Shown here piece after piece: positions 18,472 to 27,061 of a stretch of DNA of 44,402 nucleotides. The DNA is taken from assembly GCF_003574625.1 (NCBI RefSeq), contig NZ_QNUJ01000018.1:1-44402 (forward strand). The letters are read 5' to 3'. Made by a program: the position numbers and the translations under genes. The number at the start of each line of letters is the position of its first letter. Position 1 is the first letter of the stretch. Below the pieces are notes generated by a model. The model did not search any database, was not told the DNA's origin, and saw only the letters and a program-made list of their open reading frames with translations. The stretch is from Shinella zoogloeoides. Lineage in GTDB: Bacteria; Pseudomonadota; Alphaproteobacteria; Rhizobiales; Rhizobiaceae.

Positions 18472-19194
18472 ATGCTAAGCTATCGCCAGCCCTATCGGGA
18501 ATTTCGCATGTTACCAGTTGTGATGCCGGAAAAACCTGTGCGAGTGCTGAAATCGGCGCTGATCGTAGATGATCATCCGTTGTTCTGCGACGCGCTGGCG
18601 ATGACCCTCACCGGGCCGGTGGGCATCCCCGATGTCGAGGCTGTCGGCACCCTCGAGGCGGCACTGACGCGGCTCAACGCCGGGCCACCGCCCGACGTCG
18701 TGGTGCTCGACCTCAACCTGCCGGACGTCAATGGGCTCGATGGCGTGGTGCGCCTGCGCCATGCCGCGCCGGACACGCCGATCGTCGTCGTGTCGTCCCT
18801 TGACGAGGTCCGCGTCGTGCGCGCGGCACTGAAAGCCGGCATCAATGCCTTTGTGCCGAAACACGCCTCGCGCGAAGAGTTCCGCGAGGCGTTTTCGGTC
18901 ATCGCTCGCGGAGAGATCCACGCGAGCCGACTTGCACTTGAAGCTTCCGCGTCGAGCCCTTCCGAGGAGGCCGTCAAGCGGCTCGCGCTGCTGACGCGTC
19001 AGCAGGCGCGCATCCTGCAACTCGTTTGCGCAGGGCGTATGAACAAGCAGATCGCCTATGAGCTCTCTATCGCGGAGACGACGGTCAAAGCGCATGTGAC
19101 GGCGATCATGCGCAAGCTCGGCGTGCAGACACGCATGCAGGCGGTGCTCTTCGCGCAGGAAGCCAGCTTTGCTACGATGGTGACGGACGTCTAA
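18472..19194 (+). CDS. LuxR/NarL-family response regulator (AgmR/ErbR/PedR-like)
   Basis: A two-component response regulator. The receiver domain (about residues 28-145) has ALIVDDHPLFCDAL, the phospho-acceptor Asp80 in VVVLDLNLPDV, and the conserved VVSSLDEV and PKHAS ends. A LuxR-type helix-turn-helix follows at the C-terminus (LTRQQARILQLVCAGRMNKQIAYELSIAETTVKAHVTAIMRKLGVQTRMQAV). AgmR/ErbR/PedR proteins of this class activate quinoprotein ethanol oxidation genes, so it is the first candidate for binding the repeated GACC-WW-GGTC palindrome. The start is uncertain: ATG 18472 gives 240 residues; ATGs at 18508 and 18523 are nearer the domain, and none has a clear Shine-Dalgarno. No palindrome copy precedes this gene, so it is probably not autoregulated through it. 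Confidence 0.87.
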   Translation: MLSYRQPYREFRMLPVVMPEKPVRVLKSALIVDDHPLFCDALAMTLTGPVGIPDVEAVGTLEAALTRLNAGPPPDVVVLDLNLPDVNGLDGVVRLRHAAPDTPIVVVSSLDEVRVVRAALKAGINAFVPKHASREEFREAFSVIARGEIHASRLALEASASSPSEEAVKRLALLTRQQARILQLVCAGRMNKQIAYELSIAETTVKAHVTAIMRKLGVQTRMQAVLFAQEASFATMVTDV

Positions 19195-19289
19195 GACCAT
19201 CGGCTAAGAACCTCATTCGACGCTGGCGCGGAGCCGAGCCGGATGCTTTAAAGTGGAGGACGGGGGAAAGGCGGAGGAGGCCGTCACCC

Positions 19290-20441
19290 GTGGATGAACG
19301 TTACATAGATCGCGCGCTGGTTTCCGCGCACGAGACCTGTCCGATCGAACGCTTGGCCGAGCGCCTGGGTGCCGGGCCGTTCTCGCTCGTGCTGCTTTTC
19401 GTTTCGCCCGAAGCGGACGTCTCCGCCGTCGTTGCCGAGGCTGAGAACGCCTGGCCGGGCGCGAAGATCGCCGGCTGCACCACTGCGGGCGAGATTTCTG
19501 GGGATGGCTACGGCGATGAAAGCATCGTCGCCATCGGCTTTCATGCACGCCACTTCGCTGCCGAGACGCTGCTCGTTCCCAACCTCTCGGAACTCGCCGC
19601 CGGCGAGCTTACCGATACCTTGCTGCATATCCGCCAGGCGCTCGCCCGTGACCATGGGCACCTTCCGGAAGAGTTTGCCCTGCTTTTCGTCGATGGCCTT
19701 TCTGCCCGCGAGGACGAACTCGCTTCGGCACTGGCCGCCGCCACCGGTGCGATGCCGCTGATCGGCGGCTCGGCGGGTGACGGCACGCATTTTCGCGAGA
19801 CGCTGGTTTTCGACGGCACGCGGCTTCTGGCGAATGCCGCAGTGATTTCCGTCATCCGCGGCGCCTGTCCGTTGCGCCCGTTCAAGATGGATCACATCAA
19901 GCCGACCGAGCGGCGCATGGTCGTGACGGAGGCCGAACCCGCCGCCCGCATCGTGCGGTGCATCAATGCCGAGCCGGCCGTGCACGAATATGCCCGCCTC
20001 ATCGGCATGGAACCGGAAAGCGTCAACACGCTGACCTTCGCCATCCATCCGTTGACAGTTCGCATGGGCGAGCGCCACCACGTCCGTGCGATCCAGCGGG
20101 TCCTGCCCTCCGGCGAGCTTCTGTTTTTCTCCGCGATCGACGAAGGCATGGTCCTGACCATTGCCGAGCCGCACGATCTGGTCGGACATCTCTCTGCTGA
20201 ATTGCAGACACTCAAGGGACCGGCGGACCCGATCGCCGTGCTCGCTTTCGATTGCATTCTCCGGCGGATCGAGGCGCAGGAACGGCAGATGACCAGCCGT
20301 GTCTCCGAACTCCTTCGCCAGCACGGCGTGATCGGCTTTTCCACCTATGGTGAGCAGTTCGGCCCGATGCACATCAACCACACGATGACTGGCCTGGCTT
20401 TTTATCCGCCCGGAACCATCGTACCGGAAAGCGCCTCATGA
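19290..20441 (+). CDS. FIST-domain sensory protein
   Basis: A 383-residue cytoplasmic protein with the FIST N and C domains, which are predicted small-ligand sensors often paired with kinases. Landmarks: GAKIAGCTTAGEISGDGYGDESIVAIGF, LLFVDGLSAREDELASAL, PLIGGSAGDG, and in the C-part EYARLIG and FSTYGEQFGPMHINHTMTGLAFYP. Translation starts at GTG 19290, with GGAGGAGG 10 nt upstream; the nearby ATG is out of frame. The stop overlaps the ATG of the histidine kinase (ATGA). The FIST protein probably supplies the input signal for that kinase and, through it, for the regulator upstream. Confidence 0.88.
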   Translation: MDERYIDRALVSAHETCPIERLAERLGAGPFSLVLLFVSPEADVSAVVAEAENAWPGAKIAGCTTAGEISGDGYGDESIVAIGFHARHFAAETLLVPNLSELAAGELTDTLLHIRQALARDHGHLPEEFALLFVDGLSAREDELASALAAATGAMPLIGGSAGDGTHFRETLVFDGTRLLANAAVISVIRGACPLRPFKMDHIKPTERRMVVTEAEPAARIVRCINAEPAVHEYARLIGMEPESVNTLTFAIHPLTVRMGERHHVRAIQRVLPSGELLFFSAIDEGMVLTIAEPHDLVGHLSAELQTLKGPADPIAVLAFDCILRRIEAQERQMTSRVSELLRQHGVIGFSTYGEQFGPMHINHTMTGLAFYPPGTIVPESAS

Positions 20442-22630
20442 GCAAACGGATATCCGAAGATTTGCTTGACAGAGGGGACGGCGAGGCACGCAATCTTGAA
20501 AAGATGCTCGTGATCGCTGACGCCCTCATGCGCCAGGTCGAGCAAAGCACAGGCGAACGAGGCGCCGCCTTCGAGCAGTTCCGCCGCGCCGCGGTGCTGG
20601 AGGATCGGGTACGTCAGCGCACACACGATCTGGAAGCGACTCTGAAGCTTCTGAATGAGGCCAATAGTGCCGCTGAGCGCGCGCGCCATGACCTGTCGCA
20701 GGCCATCGAGGCGATCGAGGAAGGGTTCGCACTCTTTGATCCGGCGGAAGTCCTTGTAATGTGCAATTCGCGCTTTTGCCGAGATCTTACGGATGTGCGG
20801 GAGAAGTTCCTTCCAGGCATCACCTTCACCGATTATGTGGAGGCGGCCAGCCGCTCGGCCGTTCTTGCTCTTCCGAAGGGTATGACAGCGAAAGCCTGGG
20901 CGGCTGAGCGTATTCGGCTGCGCCATACGCGTCAGGTATTCAATGTCGGCCTTAGGGGCGACCGCTGGCTCCAGGTCAGCGAGCAGCGCACTGCCGACGG
21001 CGGTACCGTGATCCTCCAGACCGATGTTACGGATATCATTCGCATGGAGCGATCAGAGCGGGGCAAGCTGCTGGACGATCAGGCCCGCATGATTCGTGCC
21101 ACGCTGGAGCACATCAACCAGGGCGTCGGAATCTTCGACGCCAACCGGTGCCTCGTCGGATGGAACAGCCGCATCGCCCAATTGCTCGACATTCCCGCCC
21201 GCCTCCTGCGGCGCGGTATCTCATTTGAAATGCTGGCCAACCATATCCGACATGCCATTACGCTCGGCGACGGCTTTTCCAGCGAGATGCTGCGCCAATG
21301 GATCGATGGCGGATTGCCGCGCCGCCCCCTCTCCTTCGAGTTCACCCACGCGTCCGGCATCATCCTTGATGTCTTCGCGCAGGAGATGCCCGGGCGCGGC
21401 TTCGTGATGTCCTTTGCCGACGTGACGCGCGAGCGGCAGGCAATCCACGCCATGATCCGCGCCAACAACTCGCTGGAAGCGCGCGTCGCCGCCCGAACGG
21501 GAGATCTCGCAGCGGCATTGGCGGAGGCCGAGCGCGCGAATACCGCCCGTGTTCGCTTTGTCGCGGCCGCCAGCCACGACCTTCTGCAGCCGCTTTCGGC
21601 GGCCAAGCTGTTCGTTGCCGCGGCACGCGACGACGCGGAGCAGACCCCGCTGCGCGGGACGCTGGAAAAGGCGCACAACGCTCTTGTCAGCGTCGAGAAC
21701 ATTCTGGGGGCCCTGCTCGACATCTCGCGCCTGGAGGCTGGCGGCACGGCGATGGATGTCGGCCCCGTCTCGCTTTCGCTGCTTCTGCGCCAGCTCACCG
21801 ACGAATTTGCGCCGATCGCAGCCGGCAAGGGGCTGCGGCTCGACATCCTGCCCTGCGCGCTCACCGTATCAAGTGATCCGACCTATCTGCGCCGCATTCT
21901 GCAGAACCTGATCAGCAATGCGATCCGCTATACGGCCAGCGGACGCATTCTTGTCGGTCCGCGCCGCGCTGGCGGGCAGGTGCGCATCGAGATCCACGAT
22001 ACCGGGCCGGGCATCGCACCCGACCAGCAGCAGGCGATCTTCCGCGAGTTCCATCGCGTGCAAGGCTCCGCCTCGGCGTCGGAGGGCATGGGGCTCGGCC
22101 TGGCCATCGTCGAACGTGCCTGTGCGCTTCTCGGACATCGGTTAGCCTTGATCTCGCGGCTCGGGGGCGGCACCTGCTTTTCCGTGGAACTGACCCCTAT
22201 GGCGTATCACGCAAGCCCGACCTATCGTGAGGCGACGCCGGTCATTCCCGACGAGCCCGGCGACAACAGCGACCGTATCGCCCTTCTCGTCGAAAACGAC
22301 CTCGATTTGCGCCGGGCGATCGCGCTGCTGCTCGAGCGACGCGGCGTCAGCGTTCTGGAGGCCGCAAGCGGTGAGGAAGCGCTCTCGCTGCTGGAGGAAA
22401 TCGGCATCGTACCGGACCTCTATCTGGTCGATCAGCAGCTTGACGGCGTCATGACCGGCATAGAGACCGTCGAGGCCCTGCATGCGCAACATGGCGAACG
22501 TCCGACCCGCATTCTGACGGCCGATCGCAAACCGCAGACGCGGATGGCGGCCGAAGCGGCGGGCATCGAGATCATGTACAAGCCAATTGCCGCCGATGCG
22601 TTGGAGGCCTTCGTCCTGCATGCCGGGTAG
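20438..22630 (+). CDS. Hybrid histidine kinase with two PAS domains and a C-terminal receiver
   Basis: A 730-residue kinase without membrane segments. Order: coiled coil (about 10-90), PAS (about 90-205; [19 protein letters not shown]), PAS (about 215-335; [21 protein letters not shown]), coiled coil, and a HisKA domain with phospho-acceptor His380 ([14 protein letters not shown]). A HATPase domain follows ([50 protein letters not shown]), then a receiver (about 610-730) with Asp near residue 665 ([10 protein letters not shown]) and the MYKPI lysine. It is similar in layout to NahK/ErcS' kinases that govern quinoprotein ethanol oxidation in pseudomonads. It is coupled to the FIST gene. The cognate regulator is probably the LuxR-type protein at 18472, directly upstream. 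Confidence 0.9.
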   Translation: MSKRISEDLLDRGDGEARNLEKMLVIADALMRQVEQSTGERGAAFEQFRRAAVLEDRVRQRTHDLEATLKLLNEANSAAERARHDLSQAIEAIEEGFALFDPAEVLVMCNSRFCRDLTDVREKFLPGITFTDYVEAASRSAVLALPKGMTAKAWAAERIRLRHTRQVFNVGLRGDRWLQVSEQRTADGGTVILQTDVTDIIRMERSERGKLLDDQARMIRATLEHINQGVGIFDANRCLVGWNSRIAQLLDIPARLLRRGISFEMLANHIRHAITLGDGFSSEMLRQWIDGGLPRRPLSFEFTHASGIILDVFAQEMPGRGFVMSFADVTRERQAIHAMIRANNSLEARVAARTGDLAAALAEAERANTARVRFVAAASHDLLQPLSAAKLFVAAARDDAEQTPLRGTLEKAHNALVSVENILGALLDISRLEAGGTAMDVGPVSLSLLLRQLTDEFAPIAAGKGLRLDILPCALTVSSDPTYLRRILQNLISNAIRYTASGRILVGPRRAGGQVRIEIHDTGPGIAPDQQQAIFREFHRVQGSASASEGMGLGLAIVERACALLGHRLALISRLGGGTCFSVELTPMAYHASPTYREATPVIPDEPGDNSDRIALLVENDLDLRRAIALLLERRGVSVLEAASGEEALSLLEEIGIVPDLYLVDQQLDGVMTGIETVEALHAQHGERPTRILTADRKPQTRMAAEAAGIEIMYKPIAADALEAFVLHAG

Positions 22631-22643
22631 GCCGCGAGGCTGG

Positions 22644-22656
22644 CACCAAGGTCGCA
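22644..22656. promoter_or_regulatory. Palindromic operator candidate, site F
   Basis: CACCAAGGTCGCA, centred 65 bp before the pseudoazurin start. It has the same weak-left/strong-right layout as site C and lies just after the kinase stop codon. Confidence 0.65.
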
Positions 22657-22713
22657 TTGCGAGGCCAGCCGACCCGTGAGACACCCCTCCAAACTGACTT
22701 GGAGGAGATGGAC

Positions 22714-23154
22714 ATGAAGAATTTCATCACAATAGCAACCGTAATGGTCCTTGCAAGCGGCACAGCCCAGGCTGCCGAGCATGTGGTCAAGATGATGAAC
22801 AAAGGCGACAGCGGCAACATGGTCTTCGAACCCGCCGCGATCGCCGCCGCCCCGGGCGATACGATCCACTTCATCCCGACGGACAAGAGCCACAATGTCG
22901 AGAGCATCAAGGGCATGCTTCCCGATGGCGTCGAGCCCTTCAAGAGCAAGGTCAACGAGGAATATGTCCTGACCGTGTCTTCCCCCGGCATCTACGGCGT
23001 GAAGTGCTCGCCGCATTTCAGCATGGGCATGGTCGCGCTCATCAAGGTCGGCGACAGCCCGGCCAACCTGGAGGCGGCAAAGGCCGTCAAGCTGCCGGCA
23101 AAGGCCGGCGAGCGCATGAAGGCGGCCTTCGAAACACTCGCCGCCGCGCAATAG
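22714..23154 (+). CDS. Pseudoazurin (blue copper electron carrier)
   Basis: A 146-residue secreted cupredoxin. Signal peptide [20 protein letters not shown]. Copper ligands are the His of DKSHNVES and, in the C-terminal loop [13 protein letters not shown], Cys, His and Met. It transfers electrons in the periplasm between the alcohol dehydrogenase or its cytochrome and a terminal oxidase or other acceptors. ATG 22714 has GGAGG at 8 nt; the ATG two codons earlier sits too close to the Shine-Dalgarno. It is a monocistronic-looking gene between sites F and G, which places it in the PQQ regulon rather than in a denitrification context. Confidence 0.92.
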   Translation: MKNFITIATVMVLASGTAQAAEHVVKMMNKGDSGNMVFEPAAIAAAPGDTIHFIPTDKSHNVESIKGMLPDGVEPFKSKVNEEYVLTVSSPGIYGVKCSPHFSMGMVALIKVGDSPANLEAAKAVKLPAKAGERMKAAFETLAAAQ

Positions 23155-23169
23155 GTCCGCCCCATATAG

Positions 23170-23184
23170 AGACCTTGGTCGCAT
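23170..23184. promoter_or_regulatory. Palindromic operator candidate, site G
   Basis: AGACCTTGGTCGCAT: core GACC-TT-GGTC, centred 76 bp before pqqA. It would tie PQQ synthesis to the same regulator as the dehydrogenase. Confidence 0.7.
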
Positions 23185-23251
23185 TGTGGAGCGGGCCTGA
23201 GGTAGCGCAACCTGCTGCGGTGGCTGTTCCACAAACCTGGAGGAGAATTTC

Positions 23252-23353
23252 ATGGCTTGGAAGAAACCCGTCATCAAGGACATCGCCTGCGGCATGGAAA
23301 TCAACATGTATGGCCCGTCGGAAGATGACCCGCGTCCGGACCACCCGTTCTGA
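23252..23353 (+). CDS. pqqA: PQQ precursor peptide PqqA
   Basis: A 33-residue peptide beginning MAWKKPVIKDIACGM. The Glu-x3-Tyr unit EINMY (Glu16, Tyr20) supplies both residues that PqqE crosslinks and that become PQQ. It has an ideal GGAGG at 8 nt. The tail after the Tyr is 13 residues long and acidic/proline-rich, longer than the short tails of many PqqA peptides. It ends 7 nt before pqqB. This gene is too short for most gene finders. Confidence 0.95.
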   Translation: MAWKKPVIKDIACGMEINMYGPSEDDPRPDHPF

Positions 23354-23360
23354 GGCAACG

Positions 23361-24248
23361 GTGCGTATCATCGTGCTCGGGGCAGGCGCCGGTGGTGGCC
23401 TGCCCCAGTGGAATTGCGGCTGTGTCCAGTGCGCGGCCGCACGCACGGGCGCGATCGCGCCCATGACGCAAAGTACGCTCGCAGTCAGCGTGGACGGTCG
23501 AAACTGGGCCTTGCTCAATGCATCGCCTGATTTGCGCCACCAGCTTGCCGCCTCGCCCGCCCTCCATCCGACCGGTCTTCGCGACAGTCCGATCAAGGCG
23601 GTTGTGCTGACCAACGGCGATGTCGACCATATCGCGGGGCTTCTGACCTTGCGTGAGAAGACGGGTTTTACCCTTTTCGCAACGGAAGCAACCCACCAGA
23701 TCCTGTCGCAGAACACGGTCTTCGGTGTCCTGGACCCCACGTTCGTGCAACGCGAAACAATCGCTCTCGACACTGATTTTTGTCCGCTTCCGGGCCTGAC
23801 CGTCGCCGCTTATGCCGTTCCGGGCAAAATACCACTCTATCTCGAAGGCGAGGCGCCCGACGTGACGATGATGGGTGAGCAGACAATCGGACTGCGGCTG
23901 CGGTCCGGCGATCGCGAGGTGCATTATGTGCCCGGTTGCGCGGCCCTGCCCGACTGGCTTGTGAGCCTCCTGGAACCGGCAGATGCGGTGCTGTTTGACG
24001 GTACGATCTGGCGCGATGACGAAATGCCGCGTTCCGGCACCGGCACGAAAACAGGAGCCCGCATGGGGCATCTGGCCATGGGCGGTCCCGATGGCTCGCT
24101 CGCGCGACTGCGGTCGCTGCGCGGGCGTCGCATCTACACGCATGTGAACAATACGAATTCGGCCTTGATGCCGGATAGCGCCGCCCGTGCGGCCGTCACC
24201 GCGGCGGGGTGGGAGATTGCTCGGGACGGCATGGAGATCGCGCTATGA
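23361..24248 (+). CDS. pqqB: PqqB, metallo-beta-lactamase-fold oxygenase of PQQ synthesis
   Basis: A 295-residue protein. Characteristic starts and motifs: MRIIVLGAGAGGGLPQWNCGCVQC (zinc-site cysteines), TQSTLAVSVDGRNWALLNASPDLRHQL, VVLTNGDVDHIAGLL in place of the canonical HxHxDH, and YTHVNNTNSAL. PqqB hydroxylates the crosslinked Glu-Tyr intermediate. It starts at GTG 23361, with TGAGG (overlapping the pqqA stop) as ribosome site. It is coupled to pqqC by ATGA overlap. Confidence 0.95.
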   Translation: MRIIVLGAGAGGGLPQWNCGCVQCAAARTGAIAPMTQSTLAVSVDGRNWALLNASPDLRHQLAASPALHPTGLRDSPIKAVVLTNGDVDHIAGLLTLREKTGFTLFATEATHQILSQNTVFGVLDPTFVQRETIALDTDFCPLPGLTVAAYAVPGKIPLYLEGEAPDVTMMGEQTIGLRLRSGDREVHYVPGCAALPDWLVSLLEPADAVLFDGTIWRDDEMPRSGTGTKTGARMGHLAMGGPDGSLARLRSLRGRRIYTHVNNTNSALMPDSAARAAVTAAGWEIARDGMEIAL

Positions 24249-25015
24249 ATTCGATCGTGAACCACAACGAACTGCCGTTGAGCCGCGCTGAATTCGAGGC
24301 GCGGCTGCGGCGGGTCGGGGTCGAGCGCTATCACGACAAACATCGCTTCCATGATCGGCTGCATAGCGGCGGCTGCACGATGGATGAGGTGCAGGCCTGG
24401 GTCATCAATCGATGGCAGTATCAGTGCTCCATCCCGATGAAGGACGCCGCTTTCCTGTCGCGCTGCCATGACCCGGATCTGCGGCGCGTCTGGCGCTCGC
24501 GTATCGAAGACCACGACGGCGGCGTCGAAGACGGCGGCGGCATCCGGCGATGGTTGCGGCTCGCCGAAGGTGTCGGCCTCGACCCGGCCTATGTCGCCTC
24601 GGGCCACGGTGTCATGCCGGCGACGCGCTTCATCGTGGACGCCTACATCCGCTTCGTACGCGACGAGCCGCTCATCGCCGCCATGGCGAGTTCCCTGACG
24701 GAAATGTTTGCCCCCGCCATTCACACCCGCCGGATCGACGGTCTTCTGGAGCATTATGATTTCGCGGACCGCGAGACGATCGCTTATTTCCGTCATCGCC
24801 TGACCGAAGCCCCGAAGGATGTCCGCTTCACGCTCGACTGGGTGTTGACCCATGCTGTCACCCGCGCCGATCAGGAGGCGGCGATCGCAGCGCTGACATT
24901 CAAGACGGATGTGCTTTGGGCACAGCTCGACGCACTATGGAGCGCCTATGTCGACGGACATGTGCCGCCTGGAGCCTGGAAGCCCGGCGAGGCACAACTG
25001 GCAGCACGGCCATGA
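24245..25015 (+). CDS. pqqC: Pyrroloquinoline-quinone synthase PqqC
   Basis: A 256-residue all-helical, cofactor-free oxidase that performs the final ring closure and eight-electron oxidation to PQQ. Family sequence is present throughout: YHDKHRFHDRLHSGGC, VINRWQYQCSIPMKDAAFLSRC, RIEDHDGGVEDGGGIRRWLRLAEGVGL, SLTEMFAPAIHTRRIDGLLEHYDF. Full length; the ATG overlaps the pqqB stop and its own stop overlaps the pqqD start. Confidence 0.96.
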   Translation: MNSIVNHNELPLSRAEFEARLRRVGVERYHDKHRFHDRLHSGGCTMDEVQAWVINRWQYQCSIPMKDAAFLSRCHDPDLRRVWRSRIEDHDGGVEDGGGIRRWLRLAEGVGLDPAYVASGHGVMPATRFIVDAYIRFVRDEPLIAAMASSLTEMFAPAIHTRRIDGLLEHYDFADRETIAYFRHRLTEAPKDVRFTLDWVLTHAVTRADQEAAIAALTFKTDVLWAQLDALWSAYVDGHVPPGAWKPGEAQLAARP

Positions 25016-25284
25016 CCGACGATCCCGTCCCCTGCCTTCCGCGAGGAACGCGCCTGCATCATGACCGCGTCCGCGACACGATGGTGCTTCTCGTTCCGGA
25101 ACGGGCGCTGCTGCTCGACGAGACCGGCAACGCCATCCTTCGCGAGGTCGACGGTCGGTCCACGGTGAACACGATTGCCGCCCGGCTCGCCGAACGCTAC
25201 GGCGCACCCGAGGCGGCGGTTATGTCGGACGTCCGCGATTTTCTGGGCGGCCTCGTGGCGCAAAGACTGGTGGATTATCGATGA
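25012..25284 (+). CDS. pqqD: PQQ peptide chaperone PqqD
   Basis: A 90-residue RiPP recognition protein that presents PqqA to PqqE. Family features: PRGTRLHHDRVRDTMVLLVPERALLLDETGNAILREVDGRSTVNTIAARLAERY. Four-base overlaps (ATGA) with pqqC before and pqqE after indicate tightly coupled translation. Confidence 0.95.
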   Translation: MTDDPVPCLPRGTRLHHDRVRDTMVLLVPERALLLDETGNAILREVDGRSTVNTIAARLAERYGAPEAAVMSDVRDFLGGLVAQRLVDYR

Positions 25285-26372
25285 CGGAGCGACCTGCCCC
25301 ACCCATTGCCCTGCTTGCGGAACTGACGCACCGTTGTCCGCTGTCCTGCTCGTACTGCTCCAACCCGCTTGAGCTGACCGCACGCGAGAAAGAATTGCCG
25401 ACCGAAATCTGGGCGGATGTCTTCCGGCAGGCGGCGGACCTTGGCGTCCTGCAATTGCACCTTTCCGGCGGAGAACCGGCGTCGCGACGGGACCTCGAGA
25501 CGCTTGTGGCGGTAGCGCGCGATGCGGGCCTTTACGTCAATCTCATCACGTCGGGCATTGGGCTATCCCCCTCTCGCCTCGATGCCCTGGAAACGGCAGG
25601 CCTCGATCATGTGCAACTTTCGCTGCAGGCGACGCGTGCCGAAAAGGCCGACTGGATCGGTGGCTACAAGGGTGGCTTCGCCCGCAAACTCGCCTTTGCC
25701 GATGAGGTTCACCGGCGCGGTCTTCCGCTCACCATCAATGCTGTCATGCACCGGCACACGATCGACGATATCGACGCGGCGATTGAATTCGCCGCAAGCC
25801 TCGGCGCCCGGCGCATCGAGGTCGCCTGCGTGCAGTTCTACGGCTGGGCGCTGGCAAACCGGTCGGGGCTGCTGCCCTCCCGAGACCAGGTTCTCCGCGC
25901 GAAGGAAGCAGTGCTCGCGGCGCGGCGTGCCTATGCCGGCCGGATGACGATCGACTTCGTACCGCCCGACTATTATGCGGACTATCCCAAGGCATGCATG
26001 GGCGGCTGGGGCACGACCGGCATCAATATCGCCCCGGACGGAACGGTTCTGCCCTGTCATGCCGCCGCGACGATCCCCGGCCTCGCTTTCGACCGGGTGA
26101 CCGAGAAACCGCTCTCGGCCATCTGGTATGACGGATCCGCCTTCAACGCGTTTCGCGGCTACGCCTGGATGAAGGAACCTTGCCGCAGTTGCGCCCGCCG
26201 TGACAAGGATCATGGCGGGTGCCGCTGTCAGGCCTTGGCTCTTGCCGCCGATGCCACGGCGACCGATCCGGTTTGCCGCCACGCGCCCGGTCGTCCCGTC
26301 GTCGATGACATCCTTGCCCGCGAAGCCCCCTTCGAAACTCAACTGGTTTACCGAAACAGCAAAACCAGGTAA
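25281..26372 (+). CDS. pqqE: Radical-SAM enzyme PqqE
   Basis: A 363-residue radical-SAM enzyme that forms the Glu-Tyr carbon-carbon bond in PqqA. The SAM cluster motif is CPLSCSYC (Cys-x3-Cys-x2-Cys) after LLAELTHR. LHLSGGEPASRRDLE follows. A C-terminal SPASM domain carries cysteines in YPKACMGGWG, GTVLPCHAAA and EPCRSCARRDKDHGGCRCQA. It is the last gene of pqqABCDE. No pqqF/pqqG protease is in the window, so the precursor peptide must be trimmed by a protease encoded elsewhere. Confidence 0.96.
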   Translation: MTERPAPPIALLAELTHRCPLSCSYCSNPLELTAREKELPTEIWADVFRQAADLGVLQLHLSGGEPASRRDLETLVAVARDAGLYVNLITSGIGLSPSRLDALETAGLDHVQLSLQATRAEKADWIGGYKGGFARKLAFADEVHRRGLPLTINAVMHRHTIDDIDAAIEFAASLGARRIEVACVQFYGWALANRSGLLPSRDQVLRAKEAVLAARRAYAGRMTIDFVPPDYYADYPKACMGGWGTTGINIAPDGTVLPCHAAATIPGLAFDRVTEKPLSAIWYDGSAFNAFRGYAWMKEPCRSCARRDKDHGGCRCQALALAADATATDPVCRHAPGRPVVDDILAREAPFETQLVYRNSKTR

Positions 26373-27061
26373 CGGAATGAGCCTCTTGGCGACAATGGGG
26401 ATTTCGTCGATGCCGACCGGCGGTCAGTTGCCAAGGGCGGCGCATCCAAAACTGCGGTATTCGAGCTACGCAAGATTCGTCGGTCGCTCTATTAGGATAG
26501 AGTTGACCTTCTAAAACCCTTCTTTCCCGGTTTACGGGGTCTATGCCAGCATGGTTCTCTCAATTTTGGGTGGGTGGGATTGCGCGAACGAGGCGGTATC
26601 TTGGCGCTGCTCTATAATGGACGCTGACCCGAGGAATGACTATGCTATTCTAACGCCTTCGGCGCGGTTCCAAGAACCACTTGCCACTGAGGATCCACCC
26701 GCGCGATCAGCGGAATCGTGCAGCAAATGGAGGAGCGCCGACTTACCGACGACCCCGCCCGCTCGCAGCCCATCGCGCTCGCCGGATTCTCAAACTGGCA
26801 CACGCCCGCTGCCGCGAACGTCCGGACGTAGGATAGCCGCTTATCATTTCTGCAAGCTGCGCGGCCCGATGTGGTGCTCAAGCCGCATCGGTCACGCAGG
26901 GGACCGGTCGAGCGATACGAGGCGCTCCCGGGTCCTCATTCCCTCCAGGACAGCAAGCCTCCAGGGCTGCCTTGGTCAGGCGACAGAGACAGATTTGCGC
27001 GTCCGCAGATTCAAGCGAACCAGATACTTATGAGGGGATGAGCGGTCCGGTTGCCCGCCTA
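26373..27061. other. Gene-free 0.7-kb stretch, possible decayed sequence
   Basis: No convincing gene. Reading frames over 100 codons here have no ribosome site and unlike-protein composition. A segment around 26700-26820 reads as protein-like on one forward frame (RISGIVQQMEERRLTDDPARSQ) and is then broken by stops, which may be the relic of a gene I cannot name. No terminator was recognised after pqqE. Confidence 0.4.

Noticed and set aside
26551-27033. Possible 160-residue protein after pqqE
   Set aside because: Composition rich in Ser/Arg/Thr/Pro, no ribosome site, no recognisable motif; the surrounding stretch looks non-coding or decayed.
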